Source: Opisthocomus hoazin
Taxonomy: Eukaryota > Chordata > Aves > Opisthocomiformes > Opisthocomidae
Assembly (NCBI RefSeq): GCF_030867145.1
Contig: NC_134427.1
Coordinates: 11,369,001 to 11,433,000 of the forward strand
Direction of reading: 5' to 3'
Length of the DNA: 64,000 bases
Part shown: piece by piece, positions 13,801-25,395 of the stretch
Layout of the letters: the number at the start of each line of letters is the position of its first letter
Position numbering within the stretch: the first letter of the stretch is position 1
Notes under the pieces: generated by a model
Databases searched by the model: none
The model's input: only the letters and a program-made list of their open reading frames with translations
Told to the model about the DNA's origin: nothing
Position numbers and translations under genes: made by a program

Positions 13801-16800
13801 TAGCCAATGTTGTTCCAATTTACAAGAAGGATGTGATGGAAGACCCAGAAAACTATGGGCCTGTTAGTCTAACCTCAGGTCCTGGAAAAATTATGGAGAA
13901 GATCATACTGGGTACTATTGAAAGGCATTTCGAGAATAATGCAATCATCAGGCACAGTCAACATGGCTTCACAAAGGGAAAGTCCTGTTTACCTAATCTG
14001 ATATCCTTCTATGATAAGGTCACCCACCTAGCAGATGAAGGAAAGGCAGTGGATGTACTTTTTCTGGATTTTAGTAGGGCTTTTGATACTGTCCTTCACA
14101 GCATCCTTCTGGACAAGTTGTCCAGCTGTGGGATGAGCAGGTTCATGGTGTGCTGGGTGAAGAACTGGCTGAAGGGCAGGGCTTAAAGCGCTGCGGTGAA
14201 CGGGGCTACATCTGTCTGATGACTGGTCACCATTGGTGTTCCTTAGGGTTCAATTCTAGGGCCAGTCCTGCTCAATATATTTATCAACGATCTGGATGCA
14301 GGGGTTGAATGCACCATTAGCAAGTTTGGTGATGATACCAAACTGGGAGGTGTTGTTGTCTCTCTTGAGGGACAAGATGCCTTGCAGAGGGATCTAGATA
14401 GATTGGAGCATTGGGTAATGATTAATGGGATGAAATTTTAAGAAGTCCAAATGCTGGATTCTGCACCTTGGTTGGAGTAATGCTGGGCACAAGTATAAAT
14501 TGGGAGAGGAGTTGCTGGAGAGCAGCCCTGCAGAAAGGGATCTGGGGGTGCTGGTCAACAGCGGGCTCAACAGGAGTCAGCAGGGTTTCCTGGCAGCCAC
14601 GAGGGCAAACTGCATCTGGGGTGCATTAAACACAGCATCACCAGCTGGTCAAAAGAGGTGATTATCCCGCTATATTCAGTGTTGGTGTGGCCTCACCTTG
14701 AGTATTGTGTGCCGTTCTGGGCCCCGCAATTTAAGAAGGATGTGAAGATACTTGAATGCTTGTAGAGGAGGCCAAAAAAGCTGGTGGAAGGGCTGGAAGG
14801 AATGTGCTATGAGGAGCAGCTAAGGACTTTGGGTTTGTCTTGTTTGGAGAACAGGAGGCTGAGGGGTGACCTTGTTGCTCTCTGCAGCTTCCTGAGGAGG
14901 GGAAGTGGAGAGGGAGGTGCTGATGGCTTCTCCCTGGTACCCAGTGATAGAACATGTGCGAGTGGTTTCACTGCACCAGGGGAGATTTAGAATGAGCATT
15001 AGGAAGGATTTCTTTACTGAGAGGGTGGTCAAACACTGCAACCAGGCTTCCTAGAGAGGTAGTCGATGCCCCAAGCCCTGTCAGTGTTTAAGAGGCATTT
15101 GGACAATGCCCTTAATAACATGCTTTAACTTTTGGTCAGGCAGTTGGACTAGATGATCATTGTAGGTCTCTTCCAGCTGAAATCTTCGAACTGTGGAGAA
15201 AATCCAGTGCTCCGCTCTAGTTGTTTCTAGATGAAAAATATCAATGTTACAAAAGCAATTGATAAATGTTGGTTTAAATAAAGGTGTTTCAGTTGTTATT
15301 AAAAAACAAAACAAAACAAAAAAACCCAAACAGATTAGATGTGCAGGGAAGTAACTAGGATGCAGAATTAGGGCTAATCATTAAACTGGAAATGCACTGA
15401 GTAAAGCCTTGTTTTGGGGCATTTTATCCTATCAAAACATTCATAATTCCAACCTCCAAAATAACTCTTGCATCTTAATAAAGAATGAGTGTCAAAAGTC
15501 TGAAGTAGTGACCAAGGATGAAAGTCTGTACTTCCCCATACCTGACTGATCTTAATGTCTTTTGTTTGTCTTACTCCAAGATCGTCTTCGAGACACGCTA
15601 ATTCATGAGGCTTGCCATGCAGCCACGTGGCTGATCAATGGTGTTCGCGATGGACATGGGCGATTCTGGAGATTCTATGCCAACAAATCAGCTGTGGTTC
15701 ATCCAGAACTCCCAGTAGTAACACGATGCCACAGCTATGAGATTAATTATAAATTCATCTATGAGTGTGTTCTGTGCAAAGCTACGTGAGTAATGTTTTG
15801 ATCTTGCATATGACTATGTATTAACTTTCTCTCTAACTTGGCAGTCTCCTGTGTCTAGAAATTGTATGTCTGTTAGAGAGTATCCCAGTTGCTTCACAGT
15901 TTAAGTTGTCACTTCACATTTCCTGAGCCCACAGAACCTCACTACGTGATGCCACATGTTTGTTTCCAGGTAGTTTCAGTTCCAGTTCAGAGGTCAGGAC
16001 AGGCAGAAGTGTCTTCTGAGGGCCATTGGTGATGGCAGGTCTTTGGGAAGCAGTAAAAGATCAGAATATGTGCCTCAGTTTTGAAGGACATGGCAGGGAA
16101 AATTCACACCCCATGTGGCTGCTCTCACTTTTCAAACATTGCTCAAATTATGTAAATCTGCATTCACTTTCTACTGTAGTTAATATTGAGTGAACTTGTG
16201 AAAGTTTTTGACCGCTTATCTCTGTTTTAATGATCAACGCCCATCCTATTGTAGGCTTTTTGGTAGGGGGTGGTATTTCCAGTCTAAAGTACTACATCAG
16301 GAGTACTACTTGTGGGCCTACACTAATGGAGCAATGACTGGATCTGGCACATCTCTGTAGAATGCGTATAGGCAAAGTACTAGCATGTGTTAGAGAAATG
16401 AGGCATTCCAAGTTCTTTTGAAATCTGTCCACACTTTACATCTTACAAATGTCTTTGAAAGTGCCATGACAACAATGTAGTTTTGATCTAAGGAAACACA
16501 GTCCACAAGGGAGTGCTATGCTTGGCCTGGTGGACTGAGTTACATTTTATATGCTCATCCTTGTAAATGTACTGAGGACCATCTGATGCTGAAAGCAGTC
16601 GATAGTAACTGGAATTCAAAAGCAGAACAAGTCCCCATAAAAAACTGGGCACAGAACGTGTGACAGTAATTAGGTATTAGAACAAAGGATCAGAGGAAGT
16701 TTTCTGGGATTTGTATCTTGATGACTTTGAATTAAGACTAAACATTGACTCATCTTGTATCTTTGTTATGGTAGTGCTAAGTAAAATGTGGAGACCAACA

Positions 16801-18065
16801 ATATAATGATTTCTGTTGTCTAAAACTTTGTAAAAGCTATAGTCAGTTTTCTAGTTGATCTTTTACCTCATGGACTCTTTCAGCTTGTGTATATACATTA
16901 AAGGAAGAATAGATGTCTGCAGTCACACAGGTGTGAGCAGCACTGTGATGTGAAGGATTTAAGCTAGGACACAGATCCTAGTGAGAGACTGGCCATCAGA
17001 CTTCTGTCTTGCTTACTGCATTTGTGAAATGAGAACTATGTGTGATCAAGCAGAAGAAATAATTGCTATAGTAATTTCACAGGTTTCTTACCTTTCATGG
17101 ATACGGAAGGTGTTACCTTTTCTGGAGACTGTAGCTAACCACAGTCTTCTGCATGTAATCACCTCAGTCTCAGTGGGAGAGCATGAAGTTTTGTGAACTT
17201 AGTTCTGCATAGCCAGGAAGGTGGCTGAGAATGGTTTGATTTAAAGAAATTTTTTTTTTTTTTTTAAATATTGTTCTCCCCCCCACCCCAGCTGTAGGGG
17301 CTAAATGCATGCTTAGAAAGCATGCATGGGATTTTTTTTCTCAGGATCATATGTGCTACCTTCAGAAGCACTGGAAGGAAGCAGTACGAACATATGAAAC
17401 ACGTGAAAGAATCTTCCTGAAGTGTTTAATATGACTATGCAATGTATTGGTTACTTAGATGCAACAGACCATTGAGAAGACTTGGTGGTGATGGCTTTGA
17501 GGAGAAACTCCAAGGGGTAGTTGGAGGGTTGAGGAGGTGTTTTGAAATGTAGCACTTCATACTATTAGACTGAGAGTAAAAAAGACAGAGGAAGGAACCA
17601 AGTTGAAAAGACAGTGGGAAAAGTTCTAGGGTAGAGAAATGTGTCATACAGATTTGATTGTTTCACTGTGTGAAATATGCAGTCTGTTTCCTGTTCTGAA
17701 ATGCTAACATAGAAATCTGACCTAAGTAGCCTGGCAGAAGAGAGTGGAGGCCTTTCCCACAAGCACTGTGTACCGCAAGTGTGAAACCGAAGTATTTGTT
17801 TTTTCATTTCAGGATTGGACGTCATTCCAAGTCTCTGGACACAGAGCGCTTCATGTGTGCATTCTGCAGGGGGCAGCTGGTCCTGAGTCAGCCCACTGAG
17901 AAGGACAGCACTCCTGCTAGGACACATCTAACGCCCTTTGCAAAGTACGTGAAAGAGAACTATGGACTTACTAAAAGAGAGCAGCATGGGCTGAGTCATG
18001 CAGAAGTCATGCGGAAACTCAGTGCTGATTTTGCTTTATATACTAGGCTTCAAGATTCCTTGTAA
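1425..18065 (+). CDS. GCNA: GCNA, germ cell nuclear acidic protein with SprT-like metalloprotease domain
   Basis: Germline nuclear protein; the SprT family resolves DNA-protein crosslinks and protects genome stability. Phase-consistent exons: 2578-2624, 5456-5501, 5858-5931, 7406-7846, 9239-9440, 10528-10672, 12461-12599, 15581-15785 and 17813-18065 (stop TAA). Putative first exons 1425-1439 and 1527-1753 fit the phase but resemble nothing I know. With them the product is 597 aa; without them about 516. The N-terminal part is acidic and disordered ([36 protein letters not shown]). Exon 10528-10672 holds the family signature VPGCFLQDL. Exon 15581-15785 holds the protease motif HEACH (15604-15618), followed by a zinc ribbon with Cys pairs split over the last two exons (YECVLC, FMCAFC). 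The C-terminal tail ([25 protein letters not shown]) looks HMG-box-like and is absent from human GCNA. The long human acidic repeat array is not seen. All introns are GT-AG. Apart from a solo LTR and a CR1, the introns show nothing recognisable. Confidence 0.93.
3957..4381 (-). mobile_element. Solo LTR of an endogenous retrovirus (ERVL-like)
   Basis: This 425-bp LTR is bounded by TG and CA and flanked by a perfect 5-bp target duplication, GTAAT, at 3952-3956 and 4382-4386. On the minus strand it begins TGTCCTGGGTTTGGCC, the typical opening of a large group of bird LTRs. It is closely similar to the LTR at 23575-23977. It lies in the GCNA intron between exons 2578-2624 and 5456-5501. The intact target duplication points to insertion followed by LTR-LTR recombination. 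A 5-bp duplication fits an ERVL/class III element, but the class is not certain. Confidence 0.85.
8872..8896. repeat. Poly(T) tract
   Basis: Twenty-five consecutive T residues lie in the GCNA intron between exons 7406-7846 and 9239-9440. It could be the reversed A-tail of an old insertion, but no element body is recognisable next to it. Confidence 0.8.
13185..15195 (+). mobile_element. CR1 LINE, 5'-truncated, in a GCNA intron
   Basis: About 2 kb of CR1 non-LTR retrotransposon lies sense to GCNA between exons 12461-12599 and 15581-15785. Two reading frames (13329-13769 and 13833-14186) carry reverse-transcriptase segments: [31 protein letters not shown] and [11 protein letters not shown]. The catalytic box near 14328-14345 reads FGDDTKLGG where CR1 usually has FADD. 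The open frame then breaks up, so the copy is dead. The 3' end (ATGATCATTGTAGGTCTCTT near 15150) is the usual bird CR1 terminus. The 5' half, including most of the endonuclease, is missing. Confidence 0.93.
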
Positions 18066-18182
18066 TAGCTCAATACCCTTCCTTTCTTGACGCTACTTAA
18101 ATTTTGTATGTAGTAGTGAGTTGAACATGAATCTAAGAATATGTTTTGGAGGATTCCAGATAATTTTAATATTTTAGCATTA

Positions 18183-18192
18183 AATAAATAAA
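18183..18192 (+). terminator. GCNA poly(A) signals
   Basis: Two overlapping AATAAA hexamers lie about 120 bases past the GCNA stop codon at 18065, giving a short 3' UTR. Confidence 0.7.
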
Positions 18193-19199
18193 GACCTTAA
18201 GGCCTTTTCTGAACTCTGCAAGAGTGAGCAAGAAGTAATGATGATGGAAAGTCCATGCCGATGCACAAGTCAGTCAAGCTATTGTTCTTAGACTTCAGAT
18301 AAATTCCACTTGTGCCTGGGAAGATGCAGTTCTAGACCCTTCATGGGACTGACTGACTCACTATGTTTGTCTGGAATTTTCTAAACAGTATTTTCACATA
18401 GTGCTTCATAGCATGTCTTCAGTGACTCCAGTGACCAATGGATTCACTCTTTCCTCTGAGTAGCTGATATGCTATAGGCTCCGTATCTGTGCTGAAGAAC
18501 TCCTAGGTGTACATCTGTCTGGCATTTCCAGATGGAAGAAAGATCCAGGCCCACGAGCCAAAGTCCTCTGATTCTGTCTGGATGACTTCCAGGCAGGAAG
18601 AGGAGCAGACCTGAGGAAGGCTTCAACATGGGTTCAGGCATTCTCCCAAGGGGAGTTTCTTGAGTGATCCTTGGCTGTTTTTGTTAAAAGTAAATGGTAG
18701 GTAAATGATGCCTCAAATCTGTTGGAGAAAGTGTGAGTTTCTGCAAAGCCCTCTGGCCCTTACTGAGAGGGAAGCTCTTTCTGATTAAAGTTTGATTGCA
18801 GTTATGCCTCTGTCACTGAGATTCCATGGAAGCTAAAATAGATGCAGAAGGTCAGGTTGGGGAAAGTAAATTCAAACACTTTCCACCATAGAAAGAGAAG
18901 GTCTAGTCAGGTGACTGAAGTCTTTCATGTAGTACACGACTGAATGTGTGTTACAGTGTTTGTGTCTGCTGTGAACAAATTGCTCAGGGGATTAGTAATT
19001 TTGAATAATCAATAAATGTCAGTTTTATATCAACTGTGGTGATGAACCAGGCTGCTTCTTTTCAATTTAACTTTGGCTGTGTAGGTATAGTACATGAAAG
19101 CTGCTGATTTCTCCTAGGTAGTTTTGAGTTTCACGTGCAGCAGGTCACCCTGCTTGCTGTCGAGAATACCTCTCCCTGCTCCCAGTCTCCTGCCCTGCC
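18193..19199. other. Intergenic sequence, no gene seen
   Basis: About 1 kb between the GCNA poly(A) signal and the retrovirus-rich block. Both strands were read and no exon, RNA gene or recognisable repeat was found. Confidence 0.5.
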
Positions 19200-19735
19200 T
19201 TTATCAGTCCTATTACACACCAACTGAAAAAGAAATACTAGCAGTGTATGAAGGAGTTTGAGCCGCTTCAGAAACAGTTGGTACTGAAGCATGGCTCCTC
19301 TCGGCACCTCACTTGCCTGTGCTGAGCTGGATGTTCAAAGGGAGGGTCCCCTCTAGGCATCGTGCAACTGATGCTACATTAAGTGGGCTGCACTGATAAC
19401 GCAACCGGCTCAAGTGGGAAACCCTGACTGCCCAGGAATCTTGGAAGTGATCATGGACTGGCCAGAGGGCTACAACTTTGAAGTGTCACCAAAGGAAGTG
19501 ACTCGTGCTGAAGAGGAGCCACTGTATAGTAAATTGCCACCAAATGAAAAGCAGTAAGCCCTGTCATACTGTGGGAAGACATTGAAGGTGGAAAGCTGTT
19601 GTGTGAGGTCCTACACAAGAAGTCATTGAAGCTGCTGAAGGAAAAGGTGAATTGAGTCAGTTTGCAGAAGTGAAAGCCATCCAGCTGGCTTTAAATATTA
19701 TGGAATGAGAAAAATGTCATACTGCCTTTCAGTTA
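19200..19735 (+). mobile_element. Endogenous retrovirus pol fossil (RT connection to RNase H)
   Basis: Conceptual reading of the plus strand shows remnants of the end of reverse transcriptase and RNase H, for example YTPTEKEILAVYEGV near 19210 and QFAEVKAIQLALNIM near 19660. The type matches pol of common songbird endogenous retroviruses. It is heavily decayed and clearly old. No LTR of its own is visible next to it. It is abutted on the right by the oppositely oriented element that starts at about 19.8 kb. Confidence 0.7.
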
Positions 19736-19799
19736 CTCATTCATTCACCAGTTAACTCACATTCACACTCAATTGTCAGTTTAGGATGCCTGATGGGCA

Positions 19800-22060
19800 T
19801 GTCAACAAGCCAGTATCTGGCATCTGGGGTGCCAGAAATGATGCCGTGAAAAGCCGGAGTTGAAGACTCAATAGTCGGAAGGCTATTAAGTAGGTATTCT
19901 TTATTATGGCGCCGGGCACACGGGGGATCTCTCCTCCAAACATGTGTACCAAACACCCTGTCAGAGAATAATGGATCCAGGCCAGTTCTCAAATCTTGAT
20001 TGCAGTGAAAGTGGTCAGCAATACCTGGTAAGCTCCATTCCACTTCTTCCTCAGTGGATCACCTGAAAAATTCTTAACATAAACCCAATCTCCAGGGCTA
20101 AATGGATGGACTGAGTGATCTAACCCTTTAGCCCTGGTATCCAAGACAGTTTTACTAATTTTATCTATTTGTTTTCATAAGGATATAACATAATTCTGTA
20201 GATACTGATTTCCCAACTGGTTCAAATCTTCCTCTTGATACTTAGCATCATATGGTCTCTCAAAAGGGCTCAAATTTTCTTTGATCCTAGGTTTTACACA
20301 TATCTGAAGTAGTGCAATAGGCAATGCTTGGTAGCAATATAGAATCACTTCTTGGCATATTTTGCTATCTGTTGTTTTATCGTGTGGTTTATATTTTCTG
20401 CTTACCCACTGGCTTGTGGTCTGTAGGGCGTATGTAACTGCCAATCGATTTCTAATGGTCTGCTGACCTGTTGCAGTACTTCTGCACAAAAATGTGTCCC
20501 CCTGTAACCAGGGTGATAGAATTGGTTGACCATAAACATGAACGATGTTGCTGTGTCCCTTGTACAGCCCGACCCACATGGACATCAGGTCTGGGAACAG
20601 AGGGTCTCGTCTCTAGGTAACCATGAATACTAACCATAGTGGGTAATTGTGTTTCTGTCAAGAGAAATGGTGGAGTGTGGTTCTGTGAAGCGGACTGAAG
20701 AGACTGACCAGGACTGCCAAGATTGCGAGCCTGATAGGTAAGAGGTGATTCCGGCAGGGGGAGATCGCGACCACCGACTCACTGGCCCCCTACTCAAGTA
20801 ATATCACCTACTCAAAAAGAAACAATAGAAGAGGGGAACTGAGTCTGCGCAACAATTTACGTAAGAAGCGAGAAAAGTTTACACCAGTCGCCAAAGAGAA
20901 TACTACTGAATATGCATGAATAAAATAAATATGTATATTTTTGATCTATATAAACTGCATGGAAAAGGTATGAGGTATGCACGTTTGGTGGAATTATCCC
21001 CCGTGCATCCAGCGCTGCAATAAAGAATGCTGCCTGTTAACACTGCATCGGTGTGACGAGGTTTTATTCCCGGATTTTCGGTGACACCCCTATCTAAGGA
21101 GATAATTGTAGGTACCCCAAACCAAGGCATTATTTCATTTAATAATACCTTAGTTACATCCCTTGCCTTATTTGTTCTATAAGGGAGTGCTTCTGGCCAA
21201 ACTGAAAAGGTATCCATAAGTACTGTTAAGTACCTGTACCCTCCTTTTCTTGGAAGTTCAGAGAAATCGATTAGCCAGTTGTCTCCTGGTACAATTCCCT
21301 TCCCAATACTTCATAATTATACCTGGTTACCTGTATTTGGGTTAGTTTTAAACATGTTTCACACTGTTGGGTTATTTGTTGGGCTGTAGTACACAAATTT
21401 TTCCCTATTAATTTCTGATTTAAAAATTTATACAGGGAGTCTTCTCCCCAATGTGTCCTATTGTGTTCTTCTTTAACCACCACCAAATCTGTTTAGTAGG
21501 GATTATAATTCTGTCATCACTTGAATAGGCCCATCCCTGGGATGGAACTTGTTCTCCTAATCTCACTATTAATTCTTCATCAGCTTTAGAATACTGAATA
21601 TTTCCTTGGTCATTTAGGTTTCTATTTCTATTGTCTCGAATTAAGGCCAAAATCTCTTGCATTCTCTCTGCTGCCTGTTTAGCTTCAGAGTCAGCCAACC
21701 TGTTACCTCTTTCCTGGTCAGTGTTATCCTTCAGCTGTCCTTGGCAGTGCATGATGGCAACTTTTGTTGGTAGTTGAACGGCTTCTAATAGGCGAAGGAT
21801 ATACTCAGCATATTTAACCTGCTTCCCTTGTGCAGTTAATCGTTCTCGCTCCTTCCAAATTGTCCCATGAGCGTAGACAACATAAAAGGCATATTTGGAA
21901 TATGCTCATATATTTATCCCTTTTCCTTTTGATAAAGCCAGAGCCCTAGTTAGGACGATAACTTCAGTCTTATGAGCTGATATTCCAGCAGGTAGTGGTT
22001 GAGACTCAACTACTTCATCTGTTGTTGCCACCACATACCCGGCCTTTCAAATACAGTATA
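19800..22060 (-). mobile_element. ERV1-like (gammaretrovirus-related) provirus fossil, minus strand
   Basis: Reading the minus strand right to left gives the end of RNase H (near 21.7 kb), the zinc-binding integrase N-domain (21271-21486), the integrase core (DTFSVWPEALPYRTNKA, 21217 leftwards) and the integrase C-terminal domain (near 20.0-20.1 kb). R-U5 of an LTR follows at 19800-19935, with AATAAA next to the GGCGCC motif. No env was recognised. The element is clearly non-functional and another LTR is nested in it at about 20671-21086. The family assignment rests on the integrase resembling gammaretroviral integrase. Confidence 0.75.
20671..21086 (+). mobile_element. LTR nested in the minus-strand ERV1-like fossil
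   Basis: The segment has LTR anatomy on the plus strand: a TATA-like ATCTATATAAAC near 20944, a CCCCGTGCATCCAGCGC block, AATAAAG near 21020, and a terminus ending GACA at 21086. It splits the integrase region of the surrounding element, so it is the younger of the two. The exact left edge is uncertain by a few bases and no clear target duplication was found. Its polyadenylation block resembles those of the LTRs at 19.9 and 27.5 kb. Confidence 0.65.
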
Positions 22061-22087
22061 GGACAAAGCTACTCCCATCTGTGAATC

Positions 22088-22470
22088 TGTCTCTGTGTGC
22101 CTGTGCGAGCAGTGCCATGGGCAGATGAGGCTGAGCAACAGCTTTCCAGGCTAGCCCCTTCTGTGTGCGAGCTATTTGGAGACGTTCGCACTTTGGGAGC
22201 AGGGCTGCCGGAGGCACCCGGCAGGGACCCTTTAGGCTACGTTGGAAGTTTGAGGTGGCAAGGCAAGCAAGCAGCCCCAGTCTCTGTGCCTCTGTGCGAG
22301 CAGTGCCATGGGCAGAGGAGGCTGAGCAACAGCCTTCCAGCCTAGCCCCTTCTGGGTGAGAGCTATTCTGAGACATTCGTACTTTTGGGGCAGGGCTGTG
22401 GCAGGAGTCCCGTAGATACCTGAAGGATACGTTGGTCCCTGTCCTCCAGGCAGCTCTCCAGCCACTCTTC
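22088..22470. repeat. Tandem duplication, period about 191 bp
   Basis: Two diverged copies lie head to tail. Shared blocks include GCGAGCAGTGCCATGGGCAG (at 22105 and again near 22295), CTAGCCCCTTCTG, and TACGTTGG at the end of each unit. The array sits inside the retrovirus cluster, just right of the ERV1-like pol remains. Its source is not recognised. Confidence 0.75.
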
Positions 22471-22649
22471 CCCAAGCCTGTAGTGTTGCATGGGGTTGTT
22501 GCAATCTTCGTATACCTTGCAGCGCACGCACAGATAAGGATTGGGTGGTTACCTCTGGTTATTCCTCCTGTTACAACTCTGGTTCATCTTCACCCTGGAT
22601 TTTCTCTTGTATTTCTTCTTCCTTATAGAGGCAAGTGATATCAGCATGG

Positions 22650-23570
22650 TTTGGTGCTTTGGTTCAGCTGCAGTGCCTGTTACTGGGGTTGGAGTAGCTA
22701 CAGCACCTGTCACAGGGATTGGAGTAACCACAGTGCCTGTCGTGGTGTTGAAGTAGCTGCAAAGCCTTTCACAGAGATTTGAGTAGCTGCAGTGACTCTT
22801 GCGTTGTTGTCAGATCCAGAGACCCTCTAAGGGTACTGAATAGTGTTGAACAAGGCTCAGTAGACATGGGCCAGGCACCAGCATATTGCAATGATTCGAG
22901 TCTCTCTCTGGAATTGCTAGGGTGACAGCATACTTCTTCCAAATATTGTTTTAGTTTTTCAGGATTCTGCACTTGTCCAGAGTTTAAGTTCCAAAACAAT
23001 GGAGGGGCCCACTGTTGTAGGCACCTGCCCATGCTACGCCACACACCCTGATCTCTGGATTATATTCTTAATGTGCTTGCTGACCTTAGACAAAACTGAA
23101 ACACTATTCGCAAGAAATATCAGTATAATTATTTTAACTACCCCAGGATGTTAAAGATACTGAAAAATTATTGTAATGGGGGAGGAAACATCACTGAAGA
23201 GGGTAGTTCAGGTGCCATTCTACAATTCCTCCATAAAAAACCTCTCAGTTGAAAAAGTATAACTGCTAATTGTCTCCACAAGGTGGTACACGAATATTGG
23301 CAACAGAATCAGTACAAAGAACAAATACCAGATTATGCTTAAGGGCAGTGCTCTAGTAACAAATCTCACAAACCAAACAATACTAGTCATTGCAAAGTAC
23401 AGCAACTTGCAAAAGCCAAAACCAATCTTTGACATGCACAGCAAAAACAAGAGCATGATGAATCAATATCATGACCCACAGCTGTTAACAGATATAAATC
23501 CCTTAATACACTCTGGTCAGATCTACTGTTATCTCAACTCTTTGAACCCCAACGTTGGGTGCCAAAAAGG
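22650..23570 (-). mobile_element. Endogenous retrovirus leader and gag fossil, minus strand
   Basis: On the minus strand, 23044-22769 reads as a gag N-terminal segment (QVQNPEKLKQYLEEV). This resembles the plus-strand segment at 24.5-24.75 kb (QVQNPDKLVKYLQKS). Upstream, near 23570, the minus strand reads TTTTTGGCACCCAACG, which looks like a primer-binding-site region. A run of about four 30-bp units (22667-22790, roughly GTGCCTGTYACNGGGATTGG) encodes a proline/threonine-rich repeat further into gag. Old and non-functional. Confidence 0.6.
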
Positions 23571-23574
23571 ACTG

Positions 23575-23977
23575 TGTCCTGGGTTTGGCCAGGACAGGGT
23601 TAATTTTCACCGGAATCCAGGAAGTGACACAGCCGGGCTGACCCAACCTGACCAAACAGAGCAGGGTATTCCATACCATGTGCCGTCATACCGGGTTCTG
23701 GTTGGGGGGGAGATGGGCGGCGGGAAGTCACTCTGTCGCGGCTCAGGAGCACGTAGGTGAGAGTTGCTCTCTGCAGTTCTGCTGTTTTGTTTTGTTTTGT
23801 GTATTCTCCTTATCAGTATCGTTGTTGTTACTGTTCCCTTTGTTTGCTGTTCTCTTAAACTGCCCTCATCCTGACCCACCAGTTTCTGCCTGTTTCTTTC
23901 CATTCTCCTCCACACTCCAGCGAGGGGAGGGGCGGCCACGTGGCCCTTCTGTTGCCGGCCGCAGCCAAACTATAACA
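23575..23977 (+). mobile_element. LTR, same family as the solo LTR at 3.96 kb
   Basis: Bounded by TG and CA, 403 bp. It opens TGTCCTGGGTTTGGCCAGG and ends CAAACTATAACA. It is followed by TTTAGTGCCCAGCGTGGGG, which looks like a primer-binding-site region, so it serves as the 5' LTR of the plus-strand internal sequence that follows. The sequence on its left is internal retroviral sequence pointing the other way. Confidence 0.75.
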
Positions 23978-25395
23978 TTAAATTTAGTGCCCAGCGTGGG
24001 GCGGGGATGACAGTAGGGCTGAGCAGAGGGTGTTAAAACAACTTTCTTAGATTTTGTTATACACATTTATTTTGTTAGTTAAATAATCGATGGTAAAAAA
24101 TGTTTCTGTCTTTGATCAAATGGCTGTGGTATTTGAATCCTTACTTGCAGTATGTGCTCCCTGTGGTGCTGGGAAAAGGATCAGGATTATGATTTTGCTG
24201 TACTGTATGATAACGACTTTTGACATGATAACATCACTGTGCATGAAATTAGGCTTGTATTTGCATGTGGCACTGCGGTCTTTCCGTACCTCGGCTCCTA
24301 TCTCTTAGAATTTGTTAATAATCAAACCCACTCTATGGGGAAAACCAGAGGGGAGGCTTTCCCCCACTCTTTCACCCCTCCTCTCTCCTTCAGGCTGGTC
24401 CTAACAGCTTTTGAGGATTTCTAGTACCTGTGGGATGCTCAGGCCAGTTTCTATTGTTATGCCTCTTGAATGGGTTTCAGGTTTTGTTTAGGGTTAAACA
24501 AGTAGTTAGCAACACTGTGCAGAGACCTGCCCCGGGGCTGGATAGCTGTGAGTGGCTGGGGGTGTGGGATAGCATGGGTAAGTATCTAGGGCAGTGGGCA
24601 CCCCCGGTGTTTTTGAAACTCACCCCTGAGCAAGTGCAGAATCCCGACAAACTAGTAAAATATCTGCAAAAAAGTGTGCTGCCACCCTGGGAACTCCAGA
24701 GAGACACAAATCACCACCACGTGCTGGGGTCTGGCCCACGCCTAGCGAGCCCTTTTCAACATGATTCAGGGCTCTAAAGGGGAAGGGGGGGGGAAATGAA
24801 GCGGCAGGCACTGCGACTGGCGCTGCCCCCCCAGCTGGCCCTGCAGCCCCTCCAGCCCAGCAAGCAGTCACAGCCCCCCCACCCGGCACCACCGCTGCCA
24901 CTGCCACGATTGCAGGGGCTGCCCCGGTTTCCCCCGCGGGCACTGCAGCTGCTCCAGCCCCAGCTCTGGCAGCAGGCATCGCGGCTGAGCTCAAAAACCA
25001 ACCTGTGCCGGTAGCAGTCGCCCCTGCAAAACTAAAGACAGACACAATCAGTTCGCTCCGGGAAGGATAACAATGAGCCAGGGTCACCACAGGAGATAGA
25101 GATCATCACCCGGTCCCTGTCCCTGAGCGAGCTGCGAGACATGCAGAAAGATTTCAGCTGCCACCCAGGCGAGCACATTGCCACCTGGCTGCTGTGGTGC
25201 TGGGATAATGGGGCCAGCAGCTTGGAATTAGAGGGCAAGGAAGCCAAGCAGCTGGGATCCCTGGCCAGGGAAGGGGGCATTGCCAAGGCCATTGGAAAAA
25301 AGGCATAAGTCCTCAGCCTCTGGAGGAGACTTCTGTCAGGCATGAGGGAGAGGTACCCCTTCAGTGAGGATTTTGTATTCTATCCTAGCAAGTGG
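23978..25395 (+). mobile_element. Endogenous retrovirus leader and gag fossil, plus strand
   Basis: This is the internal region downstream of the 23575-23977 LTR. It includes a gag N-terminal segment (QVQNPDKLVKYLQKS, about 24.63 kb), an alanine/proline-rich linker (24.8-25.0 kb), and a capsid-like segment (LLWCWDNGASSLELEG near 25.19 kb; MRERYPFSEDFVFYPSKW near 25.35 kb). The capsid type is common in songbird genomes. Class II or ERVL-like; I cannot decide which. Non-functional. A CR1 interrupts it at about 25396. Confidence 0.7.

Noticed and set aside
22088-22470. CRISPR-like array
   Set aside because: Only two long diverged units with no spacers, in a vertebrate genome. It is a plain tandem duplication.
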